This document shows, one piece after another, positions 1 to 7,460 of a stretch of 20,084 bases of DNA. Position numbers and translations under genes: made by a program. This DNA comes from a virus: positions 1 through 20,084 of IMG/VR virus record IMGVR_UViG_3300036846_000691. The stretch is one strand, 5' to 3'. The notes beneath the pieces were generated by a model. The model had not been told where the DNA came from and made no database searches. It was given only the letters and a program-made list of their open reading frames with translations. Every line of letters starts with the position of its first letter. Positions within the stretch are counted from its first letter, which is position 1.

Positions 1-10
1 CGTCGGCCTC

Positions 11-47
11 CAGCCGCCAGAGACCAAACCACAGGGTGGGGCGGCTG
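11..47 (+). promoter_or_regulatory. Hairpin in the capsid mRNA leader
   Basis: Positions 11-18 (CAGCCGCC) and 40-47 (GGCGGCTG) are perfect reverse complements separated by 21 bases. The hairpin sits in the only sizeable gap of the head operon, 129 bases between protease stop and capsid start across the circle junction. It may stabilise or separately process the capsid message, or help set its high expression; that role is inference. Confidence 0.4.
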
Positions 48-107
48 TAGACGGGGAAGGCGCTCGAGCGATAGGGCCCGCGTTAGGTCAATCGTTCGCG
101 CAACCCG

Positions 108-115
108 TAAGGAGG
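108..115 (+). promoter_or_regulatory. Strong ribosome binding site of the capsid gene
   Basis: TAAGGAGG lies 8 bases before the ATG at 124. It is one of the best Shine-Dalgarno matches in the window, where most genes rely on stop-start overlap instead, and fits the need for hundreds of capsid subunits. Confidence 0.85.
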
Positions 116-123
116 AACCCTCA

Positions 124-1317
124 ATGAGGGCAGCCGACCAGATGCTCAGCTCCTACATGACCGAGATCGAGGAGCGCAAGCAGTTCATCGACGGCCTCGT
201 CGAATCGGCCAACGGCAAGGACCTCTCCGACGAGCAGCTCGAGCTCGTCAGCCGCGCCAAGGACAGGATCGCGTCCCTGAACCGGCAGATGGAGCCGATC
301 GAGGAGGCACGCCGGATCAGCAGCGACTCGCAGGAACGGCTGGAGCGGATCTCGCAGGTGATGAACCAGAAGCCGCCGCAGGCGGTCGAGTACCGGTCCG
401 CCGGCGACTACGCGCTCGACCTGTGGCGCGGCGGCTTCGGCGACAGGGACGCCCGCTCCCGGCTCGAGATCTACAACCGGGCCGCGTCCCACCAGACGAC
501 CGCCGACAACCCCGGCCTGATCCCGACACCGATCCTCGGCCCGGTCGTCGACTTCATCGACTCGAACCGGCCGCTCGTGTCGGCGCTGGGGCCGCGGCAG
601 CTGCCCGGCCAGAACTGGGTCCGGCCGAAGGTGACCGTTCACACCAGCGTCGCGTTGCAGTCCGCTGAGAAAGCGGAGCTCGTCAGCCAGAAGATGACGA
701 TCGCGAAGCTGACGGCGACCGCCGCAACCTACGGCGGCTACGTCAACGTCTCCCGGCAGGACATCGACTTCACCCAGCCCGGCGTGATGGACGTCGTGAT
801 CACCGACCTCGCCGGCCAGTACGCGATCCAGACGGAGGCGGCCGCCGCGACAGCGTTCGCGGCTGCGGCAACAGCCGGCTCGACGCTGCCGACCGGCGCC
901 AACACCGCCGACCAGGTCTCCCAGGCGTTGTGGGCGGCCGCGGCGGCGCTCTACACCGCCACCAAAGGCGTCGGCACCGTCTTCGCGGTCATCCCGCCCG
1001 GCCTGCTCGCCCAGTGGGGGCCGATGTTCCCGCCCGTCAACCCGTTCAACCAGCAGTCGCCCGGCTTCAACGCCGGCAACTTCTCGAGCGGCCTGATGGG
1101 CCAGATCGCGTCGATCCCGATCTATGTGTCGCCGGCGATCGCCACGAACACCGGCCTCGTCTTGAGCTCCGCGGCCGCCGAGGTGTACGAGGACCGGATC
1201 GGGTCGTTGCAGGTCGTTGAGCCGTCCGTGCTCGGCGTCCAGGTCGCCTATGCAGGGTACTTCACACCGCTCGTGATCGAGCCGACCGGCATCATCAAGA
1301 TCACGAAGACGCCGTGA
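124..1317 (+). CDS. Major capsid protein, HK97 fold
   Basis: This 397-residue protein should form the icosahedral shell. The first 85 or so residues are charged and helical, with heptad-like spacing, matching the delta scaffold domain that HK97-type capsid proteins carry and the prohead protease removes. The body starts near residue 88 (EYRSAGDYALDLWRGG) and contains a conserved-looking core with VNVSRQDIDF around residue 205 and an alanine-rich helix near 240. Length is normal for the family. Start choice is firm because of the TAAGGAGG site 8 bases upstream. On the circle it follows portal and protease, and its stop overlaps the next start. I am confident of the role; the cleavage position cannot be read from sequence alone. 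Confidence 0.93.
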   Translation: MRAADQMLSSYMTEIEERKQFIDGLVESANGKDLSDEQLELVSRAKDRIASLNRQMEPIEEARRISSDSQERLERISQVMNQKPPQAVEYRSAGDYALDLWRGGFGDRDARSRLEIYNRAASHQTTADNPGLIPTPILGPVVDFIDSNRPLVSALGPRQLPGQNWVRPKVTVHTSVALQSAEKAELVSQKMTIAKLTATAATYGGYVNVSRQDIDFTQPGVMDVVITDLAGQYAIQTEAAAATAFAAAATAGSTLPTGANTADQVSQALWAAAAALYTATKGVGTVFAVIPPGLLAQWGPMFPPVNPFNQQSPGFNAGNFSSGLMGQIASIPIYVSPAIATNTGLVLSSAAAEVYEDRIGSLQVVEPSVLGVQVAYAGYFTPLVIEPTGIIKITKTP

Positions 1318-1571
1318 TGGGCACCGTCTGGGACGACCCCAATCAGCAGGTCGTGCGGGCCGACGAGTCCGCGTCCTGGGAGGAGGGGACCGGCGGCGAG
1401 CCCGGCATGATCGGCGACCCGAAAACGGGGGAGCCGTCCGAGCTCGACGAGATGACGAAGGCGCAGCTCTTGGAGTACGCCCAGGGCAAGGGCTACAGCC
1501 CCGCCAACAACGGCATGTCGAAGGAGGAGCTGCGCGCCGTGATCGACGACAACGAAGGCGAGACCGGCTAG
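1317..1571 (+). CDS. Small head protein with HeH/LEM-like domain
   Basis: The ATG at 1317 overlaps the capsid stop (TGATG); a GTG at 1314 would add one residue. The 84-residue product has an acidic, Gly/Pro-rich first half and a C-terminal segment (about residues 42-78) with MTKAQLLEYAQGKGYS followed by SKEELRAVI. That pattern of two short helices is typical of the HeH/LEM/SAP-like domains often found in small proteins encoded just after phage capsid genes. Its exact role is unknown; it could be a head decoration or a neck accessory protein. Family resemblance is by motif only. Confidence 0.75.
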   Translation: MGTVWDDPNQQVVRADESASWEEGTGGEPGMIGDPKTGEPSELDEMTKAQLLEYAQGKGYSPANNGMSKEELRAVIDDNEGETG

Positions 1572-1922
1572 ATGCCGTACGCGACGACCGCCGACCTGCA
1601 ACGGGTGCTGGCGAAGCCGGCGCCGACCGCGTCGGAGTCGTCCGCGATGGACCGTGTCCTGAACGAGGGCGCAAGGGAGATCGACTGGGACCTCGCCTAC
1701 GACCCCACGACGAACCCTGCGCCCTCGCCGGGCACCCCCGAACACGACCTCCTGGAAGAGGTCAACTTGAGCCGCGCCGTCGAGCTGTGGAACATGGAGT
1801 TCCGGCCGTTCGGGCAGCTGCCGGCCGGCGTCGACGGCCTCACGATGATGTCGGCCCGCGACAGCTGGGCTCGCCACCATCTCCGGCTCGAGCCGCTCCG
1901 AACCAGCTACCCGGTCGCGTGA
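1572..1922 (+). CDS. Head-tail connector, gp6-like
   Basis: The 116-residue protein begins directly after the previous stop (TAGATG). It starts MPYATTADLQRVLA and is mainly helical, with a long helix region ELWNMEFRPFG near residues 71-81, which is the pattern of small adaptor proteins that dock under the portal (HK97 gp6 or SPP1 gp15 type). Position right after the capsid block is the usual one for this family. The predicted role is to extend the portal channel and accept the head-closure and tail proteins. No enzymatic motif is present. The function rests on position and general pattern more than on a specific signature. Confidence 0.75.
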   Translation: MPYATTADLQRVLAKPAPTASESSAMDRVLNEGAREIDWDLAYDPTTNPAPSPGTPEHDLLEEVNLSRAVELWNMEFRPFGQLPAGVDGLTMMSARDSWARHHLRLEPLRTSYPVA

Positions 1923-2344
1923 GCCTGCTGACGCTGACCGCCGCGGTCGCCGCCCAGCTCGGGCAGCTGACCTCGCAGATCCCGGAGCTGCAGGTCACCT
2001 CGCAGCTGAACGACAACCCGACGCCGCCCGCCGTCGACCTCTACCCGGCCGAGCCGTTCCAGGACCAGACCGATTTCGGCCCGCTGATCCGGGCGGCGCT
2101 GTGGATCGTGCGGGCCCGCGTCACGAAAGCCGACCAGGACTCCGGCCAGACGCTGCTGCTGCAGATGATGGACCCCACCTCGCCGCTCTCGGTGACCGCC
2201 GCGCTCGCGTCGAACCCCGGCTTCGGCGGCGCCTGCCAGGACTCGACCGTCGAAGGGCCGCTGAACTGGGGCACGTACGGCGACCCGGGCGGCCAGGGAA
2301 CCGAGCTGATGGGCTGCCAGTGGCGGCTGAGAACAATCCTCTGA
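1919..2344 (+). CDS. Neck or tail-completion protein
   Basis: A GTG start at 1919 overlaps the preceding stop as GTGA, giving 141 residues. The same frame is open upstream to 1787, but that part is arginine/proline-rich out-of-frame sequence inside the connector gene, so I reject the longer start. The protein begins with a helical segment and has a central stretch with FGPLIRAALWIVRARV and a long helix around LLLQMMDP. It lies between the connector and the tail tube, where head-closure and tail-terminator proteins normally are. I cannot say which of these two it is; it resembles the neck proteins of small actinobacterial siphophages in length and order. Confidence 0.6.
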   Translation: MSLLTLTAAVAAQLGQLTSQIPELQVTSQLNDNPTPPAVDLYPAEPFQDQTDFGPLIRAALWIVRARVTKADQDSGQTLLLQMMDPTSPLSVTAALASNPGFGGACQDSTVEGPLNWGTYGDPGGQGTELMGCQWRLRTIL

Positions 2345-2357
2345 AGGAGGGATACCG

Positions 2358-2828
2358 TTGGGAAAGTTCCTGCTCAAAAACGTCAAGGTGATGGTCGGAA
2401 CCACCGACCTCAGCACGCACGCGTTCGACGTCGACACACCGTCGGTGAAAGACCAGGTCGACGTGTCCGGGTTCTCGCCGACCGGCACCCGCGAGTACCT
2501 GCCGGGGATGGCCGACCAGACGATCACGGTGCAGTTCGAGAACGACTTCGCCGCCCTGTCGGTCCACGCCACCCTGCAGGCGATGTTCGCGGCCGGCACG
2601 ACCCAGGTCGTCTACGTGCAGCCGGACGCGACCGCGGCCGTCTCCGCAACGAACCCGGCCTACGGCGGCCAGGCGTGCCTGTTCGACTACAACGGCCTCT
2701 CCGGCGCCCTGAACGCACGGTCGGAGACGACGGCGACGTTCAAGCCGGCGCCGGGCAGCTCGTTCGTGTGGGGGCCGACGGTGCCGACCGTGGAGGAGGC
2801 CGACACCGCCGCGAAGACGGCCAAGTAA
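2358..2828 (+). CDS. Major tail tube protein
   Basis: The 156-residue protein starts at a TTG, chosen because AAGGAGG at 2344-2350 is placed 7 bases before it. It begins MGKFLLKNVKVMVGTTDLS and continues with alternating polar and hydrophobic strands, an all-beta pattern typical of siphovirus tail tube subunits. The tail region (residues 140-156) is acidic and alanine-rich. Tail tube proteins polymerise around the tape measure into the hollow tail. The strong ribosome binding site in an otherwise overlap-coupled operon fits a protein needed in many copies. Confidence is good because length, fold pattern, position and expression signal agree. Confidence 0.85.
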   Translation: MGKFLLKNVKVMVGTTDLSTHAFDVDTPSVKDQVDVSGFSPTGTREYLPGMADQTITVQFENDFAALSVHATLQAMFAAGTTQVVYVQPDATAAVSATNPAYGGQACLFDYNGLSGALNARSETTATFKPAPGSSFVWGPTVPTVEEADTAAKTAK

Positions 2829-3211
2829 TGCCGGTCATCGTCAAAGGGTTGCGGGACGTCAACGCGGCGTTCGCGCACACCGACCGTGAGATCCGGTTGG
2901 AGTGGCGGGCCGGCATGCGGCAGGTCGCCGAGCCAGTCCGCCGCGACGCCGAACTGTCGGCGCAGCAGTCGATCCCGAACATGGCGGCGTCGCCCCGCTG
3001 GGCCAGGATGCGGATCGGTGTCACCCGCAACATGGTCTATGTCGCGCCGCGGCAACGGGGCACACGGGGCCGCACAGCAGCCCACAGGCCCAACCTCGCC
3101 GGGCTGCTGATGGACCGCGCGATGCAGCCCGCTTTGGACCGGCACGAGCACGAGATCACCGGCCGGATCGAGCACCTGCTCGTCGAGGTCGCCGACGGTT
3201 TCAATGCCTGA
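2828..3211 (+). CDS. HK97 gp10-like tail component
   Basis: The ATG at 2828 overlaps the tail tube stop (TAATG), giving 127 residues. The open frame continues upstream, but the overlap start is preferred. The sequence has helical ends and a central basic segment with a short repeated aromatic and arginine pattern (YVAPRQRGTRGRTA near residues 72-85), like the gp10 family of phage neck and tail proteins. In most phages this gene precedes the tail tube; here it follows it. It may be the tail terminator or a tail-assembly partner. The family call is by size, pattern and neighbourhood. Confidence 0.6.
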   Translation: MPVIVKGLRDVNAAFAHTDREIRLEWRAGMRQVAEPVRRDAELSAQQSIPNMAASPRWARMRIGVTRNMVYVAPRQRGTRGRTAAHRPNLAGLLMDRAMQPALDRHEHEITGRIEHLLVEVADGFNA

Positions 3212-3644
3212 GATCCACGTCAACGGCCGCGACTACCAGCTCGTCACGCTCGGCGAGTTGACGCTCGACGAGGCGATGCTCGTCTGGGACTACACCAAGC
3301 TGTCCCTCGACCAGCTCGGCGACCTCGAAGGCTTCCATCCGGGCCTGATCGCCGCCCTGATCCACATCAGCGTGCAGCGGGGCGAGCCCGGCGAGCCGTC
3401 GAGGCAGATTCGGCAGGTCGTCGGCAGGCTGCCGGTCGCCGAGCTCGAGAACGTGTTCATGGACATCAGCGAGGAGGTCCCCGACACGGACCCTCCTCCG
3501 ACGGCGGCCTCGACGAACGGCGGTTCTGGCGACGGTTCCTCAACGTCTACGGAGTCGGCCCCGGCCGCCAGCCCCCGAGGCTCTACTGGCAGCCGTGGCT
3601 CGGCCACTGGTGCCACCTCCGCCCCGACGACCTCGGCGCGATGA
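3204..3644 (+). CDS. Tail assembly chaperone, short form (gpG-like)
   Basis: The ATG at 3204 overlaps the end of the preceding gene by 8 bases. The unshifted product is 146 residues. Residues 1-95 are structured: a short beta start (MPEIHVNGRDYQLVTLGELT) followed by helices. From about residue 96 on, the product becomes a low-complexity Ser/Thr/Gly/Ala tail, which is what out-of-frame GC-rich sequence looks like. Position immediately before the tape measure gene is the classic place for the G/GT chaperone pair, which binds the tape measure during tail assembly. The reading frame that looks genuinely protein-like after about 3490 is the -1 frame, described separately. Confidence 0.8.
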   Translation: MPEIHVNGRDYQLVTLGELTLDEAMLVWDYTKLSLDQLGDLEGFHPGLIAALIHISVQRGEPGEPSRQIRQVVGRLPVAELENVFMDISEEVPDTDPPPTAASTNGGSGDGSSTSTESAPAASPRGSTGSRGSATGATSAPTTSAR

Positions 3645-3697
3645 CACCGGCGCAGCTCCACGACTGTTACGCCTGGGTGTCGGAACAGGCGAGATAG
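3204..3697 (+). CDS. Tail assembly chaperone, -1 frameshifted long form (gpGT-like)
   Basis: The -1 frame relative to the gene at 3204 stays open to a TAG at 3695-3697, directly before the tape measure ATG. Its peptide is rich in tryptophan and tyrosine (LYWQPWLGHWCHLRPDDLG, ending YAWVSEQAR), typical of the C-terminal half of long tail chaperones. A -1 slip between about 3476 and 3500 would give a fused protein of about 164 residues. Candidate slip sites are GGTCCCC (3476-3482) and GGACCCT (3488-3494), neither a canonical heptamer. Programmed frameshifting here is established for many siphophages; its use in this genome is inference. The tail peptide has no good independent start except an ATG at 3641 giving only 18 residues. 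Confidence 0.7.
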
Positions 3698-5452
3698 ATG
3701 GCTCGCAAGCTGATCGTCGAGGTTCTGCTCGACTCCGCCGCCTACAGCCGGCAGGTGAAGAAGACGCAGGCGGAGACGACGGCGCTTGCCGCCGACCTCA
3801 AGAACATCGGCCGCCACACCGCCACCGCCGCGGTCGGCTTCAAAGGGCTCGGGCGGTCGCTGGCGCTGATGACCGGCGGCTTCGTCGCGTTCGAGGGTGT
3901 CAGCCAGTTCCTCGGCGACTCCGTCAAGTTCGCTCAGGACGCGGCCGTCTCGCAGCGGCAGCTGGCCGCCCAGATGAAAACGTCGGGGGAGTCGTTCGCC
4001 GACTCGAGGAAACGGATCGAGGAGGCCGGTCTCAGCCTGTCCAGGTTCGGCTTCACATCCGAAGACAGCGCGCACGCTTTGACGGTCCTCGACCGCGGCA
4101 CCCGCTCGATCAGCGAGTCGATCCGGCTGCAGGGGCTCGCCGCCGACATCGCCCGCGCCAAGAACATCGACCTTGCCGCGGCCGCGAACGTCGTCGCGAA
4201 AGTGTTCGGCGGCCAGGAGACCGCCCTACGCAGGGCGGTGCCCGGACTGTCGAAGACGGCGCACGGCATGGACCTGATCCGGCAGGCGCAGCAGCGGCTC
4301 GCCGGGCAGGCGGCCGCCGCGACGACCCCGAGCGAACGGTTCAACGCCACCTTGCACGAAACCGAACGGATCGTCGGCACCGCCCTCCTGCCGACCCTGA
4401 ACCGGTATCTGACGCAGCTGTCGGTGTGGCTCGACAAGATGAACCGCTCCGGCCAGCTGCAACGGGACGTCAACCAGGCCATCAAGCAAGCGGTGCCCTT
4501 GGTCGACGATCTCGCCAAGGCGTTCACGGGGCTGGCCGGCGCGATCGGCGGCGCCGTGCGTCTGTGGAACCAGCTGCCGCACCTCAAGGGCAGGCCGTCG
4601 ACACCGTCCCTGGCCGATCTCACCCAGCAGATGTTCGGGTTCCATCCCGGCTACGGCACCAACCTTTTCGCGCCGGTCTACGGTCCGCCGCGGCCGTCCG
4701 CGGCCCGCCCCGCCACCGCCGCCGCGGCCGCCGCGGCCGCCGCCGGCCGGCCGGCGCTGTCAGCCGCGCAGCTTCGTGCGATCGGCCTCGCCGGCACACC
4801 GTCGCTGGCGGCGTTGCAGGCGCAGCGCGGCTACGACGTCAGCGCGATCGAGTTCCTGAACCGCCGCTTCGACCAGGGCCGCGTCAGCGCCAAGAACTAC
4901 ACCGACCAGATGATCAACCTGAGGAACAATCTCGCGAGCGTCACCGCCCAGATCCGCGCGATGGCGAAGGAGCAGCAGAAGGCGGCCGAGCAGCACAAGA
5001 AGGCGGTAGGGATCCCCGGCCGTGTCTCCGGCTCCTATGACTTTCTGCAAACGAGCTACCAGCTGCCGCCTCGGCTCGAGCTCGCCCAGGCGCGCGCCGA
5101 CGCGCTCGGCCTCAACCTGCGGCCGATCCTGATCCGGATGCGCGACGCCGCCTACCGGGCGTTGCGTTCAGGACATCTGGCGATCCAGGCGCAAACCGAC
5201 GCCTGGAACGCGATCACCCAGATCAACGACCAGCTCAAGAACAGCGCCCGGAAAGCCGCCGCCGCGCAACGCAGGCAGGCGATGCAGCTGGCCGGCGCCT
5301 CCGGCGCGGAGTACCAGTTCGCGACCGCCCGCGGCGGCCCCACGATCCACATCGAGCACTTCTACAGCTCCGCCGCGAGCCCGCGCGCCCTCGAGGAGGA
5401 GATCGCCCGGCGGGCCCGCGCCCGCGCCCACGTCCGGCGGGGTGCGAGATAG
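3698..5452 (+). CDS. Tail tape measure protein
   Basis: This 584-residue protein starts right after the chaperone stop (TAGATG) and is the longest gene of the tail block. It is dominated by helices: heptad-like segments near residues 15-40, a hydrophobic glycine-rich segment near 55-75 (LALMTGGFVAFEGVSQFLG), long helices to about 300, an alanine-rich linker near 325-350, and more coiled coil up to a basic arginine-rich end. These are features of tape measure proteins, which fill the tail tube and set tail length. At the usual 0.15 nm per residue the tail would be a little under 90 nm. No lytic enzyme domain is evident. The Ala run near 4720-4745 in DNA is a GCC/GCG repeat. Confidence 0.88.
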   Translation: MARKLIVEVLLDSAAYSRQVKKTQAETTALAADLKNIGRHTATAAVGFKGLGRSLALMTGGFVAFEGVSQFLGDSVKFAQDAAVSQRQLAAQMKTSGESFADSRKRIEEAGLSLSRFGFTSEDSAHALTVLDRGTRSISESIRLQGLAADIARAKNIDLAAAANVVAKVFGGQETALRRAVPGLSKTAHGMDLIRQAQQRLAGQAAAATTPSERFNATLHETERIVGTALLPTLNRYLTQLSVWLDKMNRSGQLQRDVNQAIKQAVPLVDDLAKAFTGLAGAIGGAVRLWNQLPHLKGRPSTPSLADLTQQMFGFHPGYGTNLFAPVYGPPRPSAARPATAAAAAAAAAGRPALSAAQLRAIGLAGTPSLAALQAQRGYDVSAIEFLNRRFDQGRVSAKNYTDQMINLRNNLASVTAQIRAMAKEQQKAAEQHKKAVGIPGRVSGSYDFLQTSYQLPPRLELAQARADALGLNLRPILIRMRDAAYRALRSGHLAIQAQTDAWNAITQINDQLKNSARKAAAAQRRQAMQLAGASGAEYQFATARGGPTIHIEHFYSSAASPRALEEEIARRARARAHVRRGAR

Positions 5453-5469
5453 CCGCCGTCGCGCCGGCG

Positions 5470-6840
5470 GTGTCGCCGACCGGCCCGACCGGCCGCTTCC
5501 ACCTCGCGTTCAACCAGAACTCGTTGACGTGGGCGCCGACCTGGACCAGGATCGACAGCTACGACAGCCTGGTCACGAGCTACACGATCGACCGGGGCCG
5601 CCAGTACGAGCTCGACCGCACCGACACCGGCCGCGCCGTCGTCCAGATCGCCGACCGCGAAGGCATCCTCGACCCGACCAACGCGGGCGGCCCGTTCTAC
5701 GGCCAGATCGAGCCGCTGCTGCAAGCGTTGATTTGCCGCCGCAACCCCGTCAGCGGCAGCTGGTACACCAGGTTCCGCGGCTTCGTCGAGGAGATGGACT
5801 ATTCGTTTGATCCGTCGCAGCAGGTCAACCGGCTGCAGCTTTCGCTGGTCGACATCTTCGAGTTCCTGTCGGCGATCGAGCTATTCACGACCACGAACGG
5901 CGACACACCACCAACGGACCTCGACGCGGCCGACCAGATCTACTACCCGGCTCAGCCGATGGACGTCCGCATCAACCAGGTCCTCGACGAGTCGATCGGC
6001 CCGACCGCGAAAGCCGACTACACCGTCGTCTTCAGCGGCAACGTCGACGTGAAGGAGCAGATCTACTCGCCCGGCGAGTCGGTGATGACCGCGATCCAGG
6101 AAGCGGCCGACGCCGAGTTCCCCGGCGTCTCGAACGTCTTCACCGACCGGCAGGGCCGCCTCGCCGTCCACGGCCGGCTCGCGAAGTTCGACCCGGCCGG
6201 TGTCCTCGCCGGCGCCGCCGCCGGGGCCTGGGACTGGCACAGCTTCAAAGCCGGTGACGGCGCCCAGGTCGCGTCCGACCCGGCCAACTACGCCCACATC
6301 CGCCGCTTCAGCTTCAACCGCGGCCTCGCGAAGATCATCAACCAGGCGTTCGCGACCCCTTTGCGCCGCAGCGGCCCGGCGATCACCGGCCCGGAGATGA
6401 CCGGCCAGATGGTCACCGACACCACCTCGATCGACACCTGGGGGATCCGGTCGTGGTCGGCGCAGGACCTGATCACCGCCGGCGGGCTGCTCGGCACACC
6501 AACAACCGACCTGCAGGAGACGAAGCTGTTCGCGACCTACTACGTCGAGAACTACGCCTACCCGCAGAACCGCGTCACCGAGATCGGTTTCCGGACGATG
6601 ACCCCGGCGATGGCGGGCGCGAGCGAGAACTGGCGGCTGCTGTCCTTGGTCGACATCAGCGATGAGGTGCTCGTCACGATCGAGTCGCCCGGCGGCGGTT
6701 TCTTCGCCGCCGAGCCGTACTTCGTCGAGGGCGTCCACGAGCAGGTCGGGCCCTTGGTGCCCGGCTACGACGACGTCACCCTCACGCTGGATCTGTCGCC
6801 GCAGGCGTTCTACACCACGAACCCGTTCCCGACGTCGTGA
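5470..6840 (+). CDS. Distal tail / tail-associated baseplate protein
   Basis: The product has 456 residues from a GTG at 5470, 17 bases after the tape measure stop; no in-frame ATG, GTG or TTG was found in the short gap. Residues 1-120 contain a pattern common in actinobacterial phage minor tail proteins: an immunoglobulin-like start, ELDRTDTGRAVVQIADREG and ILDPTNAGGPFYG, then FRGFVEEMDYSF. This resembles Dit-type tail hub proteins, and the later part (residues 150-440) resembles Tal-like hub domains, so one gene may do both jobs. It should cap the tail tip and hold the fibres encoded next. No peptidase or glycosidase motif is visible. Role is likely; the division into Dit and Tal parts is inference. 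Confidence 0.78.
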   Translation: MSPTGPTGRFHLAFNQNSLTWAPTWTRIDSYDSLVTSYTIDRGRQYELDRTDTGRAVVQIADREGILDPTNAGGPFYGQIEPLLQALICRRNPVSGSWYTRFRGFVEEMDYSFDPSQQVNRLQLSLVDIFEFLSAIELFTTTNGDTPPTDLDAADQIYYPAQPMDVRINQVLDESIGPTAKADYTVVFSGNVDVKEQIYSPGESVMTAIQEAADAEFPGVSNVFTDRQGRLAVHGRLAKFDPAGVLAGAAAGAWDWHSFKAGDGAQVASDPANYAHIRRFSFNRGLAKIINQAFATPLRRSGPAITGPEMTGQMVTDTTSIDTWGIRSWSAQDLITAGGLLGTPTTDLQETKLFATYYVENYAYPQNRVTEIGFRTMTPAMAGASENWRLLSLVDISDEVLVTIESPGGGFFAAEPYFVEGVHEQVGPLVPGYDDVTLTLDLSPQAFYTTNPFPTS

Positions 6841-7460
6841 AGCACCCGAAACCGATCATCCACGGCCGCGACCACGAGCACGGCGGCGCCGACCCGACCC
6901 ACATCGTCTACGAGGACGTCGGCACAAGCGGCGGCGGCGGCGGATCGGGCGGCGAGCCGTTCGGCGTCGGCCAGCGGAAATCGTTCACCGCCGCCGCGAA
7001 CACGACCACCCAGCTCGCCCCGTTCGACAACTTCGACGCGAGCGACGACACCGTCTACCAGAAGGACGCCACGACCGGCGCGATGAGGATCCTGAAAACC
7101 GGTCTCTACCGGGTCGAGGCGTGGCTCACCATGTACGCGCTGCCGGCGAACATCCCGCTCGCGACGGCGCCCTCCCTTTCGGTCAACACCGGCGGCATCG
7201 CGGCGCCGAACAGCGTCATCTCGCTGCCCGCCGGCCGCAACTCGTACGTCAACGGCCGCGCCACCGGCCCCGGCACCGGCCTCTGGGACCCCTACGCCGT
7301 CACCTACCTCAACGTCGGCGCCGCCCCCTACCTGATCTCGACGAGCCTGATCGGCAACGGCTCGACCGCGAACAGCTGGAACGTCGACTGGGCGATCCTG
7401 GCCGCAACCCGGCTCGCCGACTACACGGCCGCGCTCGACCTCTCACCGTTCGGGACATGA
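6837..7460 (+). CDS. Minor tail protein with C1q-like domain
   Basis: A GTG start overlaps the previous stop as GTGA, giving 207 residues. The N-terminus carries HGRDHEHGGADPTHIVYED, a histidine-rich motif I recognise from tail-tip proteins of actinobacterial phages, followed by a glycine linker (residues 31-40). Residues 50-205 are beta-rich, with a sequence such as GAMRILKTGLYRVEAWLTM that fits the C1q/TNF-like jelly roll often used for receptor binding or as a trimeric fibre base. It sits between the tail hub and the collagen-like fibres, so it probably belongs to the adhesion device. The C1q assignment is pattern-based. Confidence 0.7.
   Translation: MKHPKPIIHGRDHEHGGADPTHIVYEDVGTSGGGGGSGGEPFGVGQRKSFTAAANTTTQLAPFDNFDASDDTVYQKDATTGAMRILKTGLYRVEAWLTMYALPANIPLATAPSLSVNTGGIAAPNSVISLPAGRNSYVNGRATGPGTGLWDPYAVTYLNVGAAPYLISTSLIGNGSTANSWNVDWAILAATRLADYTAALDLSPFGT

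Larger units (their letters stand above)
1..127. repeat. 127-bp terminal direct repeat, left copy
   Basis: This stretch is identical base for base to 19958-20084. It ends exactly at the fourth base of the capsid open frame. A perfect overlap of 127 bases equals a common largest assembly k-mer, so the simplest reading is a circular contig counted twice at its ends rather than a biological terminal repeat. It contains the capsid gene leader and its ribosome binding site. Confidence 0.95.

Noticed and set aside
121-1674. Long leftward open frame antisense to the capsid gene
   Set aside because: Arginine, serine and aspartate-rich low-complexity product; an expected by-product of GC-rich codon use opposite a clear capsid gene.
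3595-5040. Long rightward open frame overlapping the tape measure gene
   Set aside because: Arginine/alanine-rich product with no domain pattern; the tape measure frame has the correct start after the chaperone stop.
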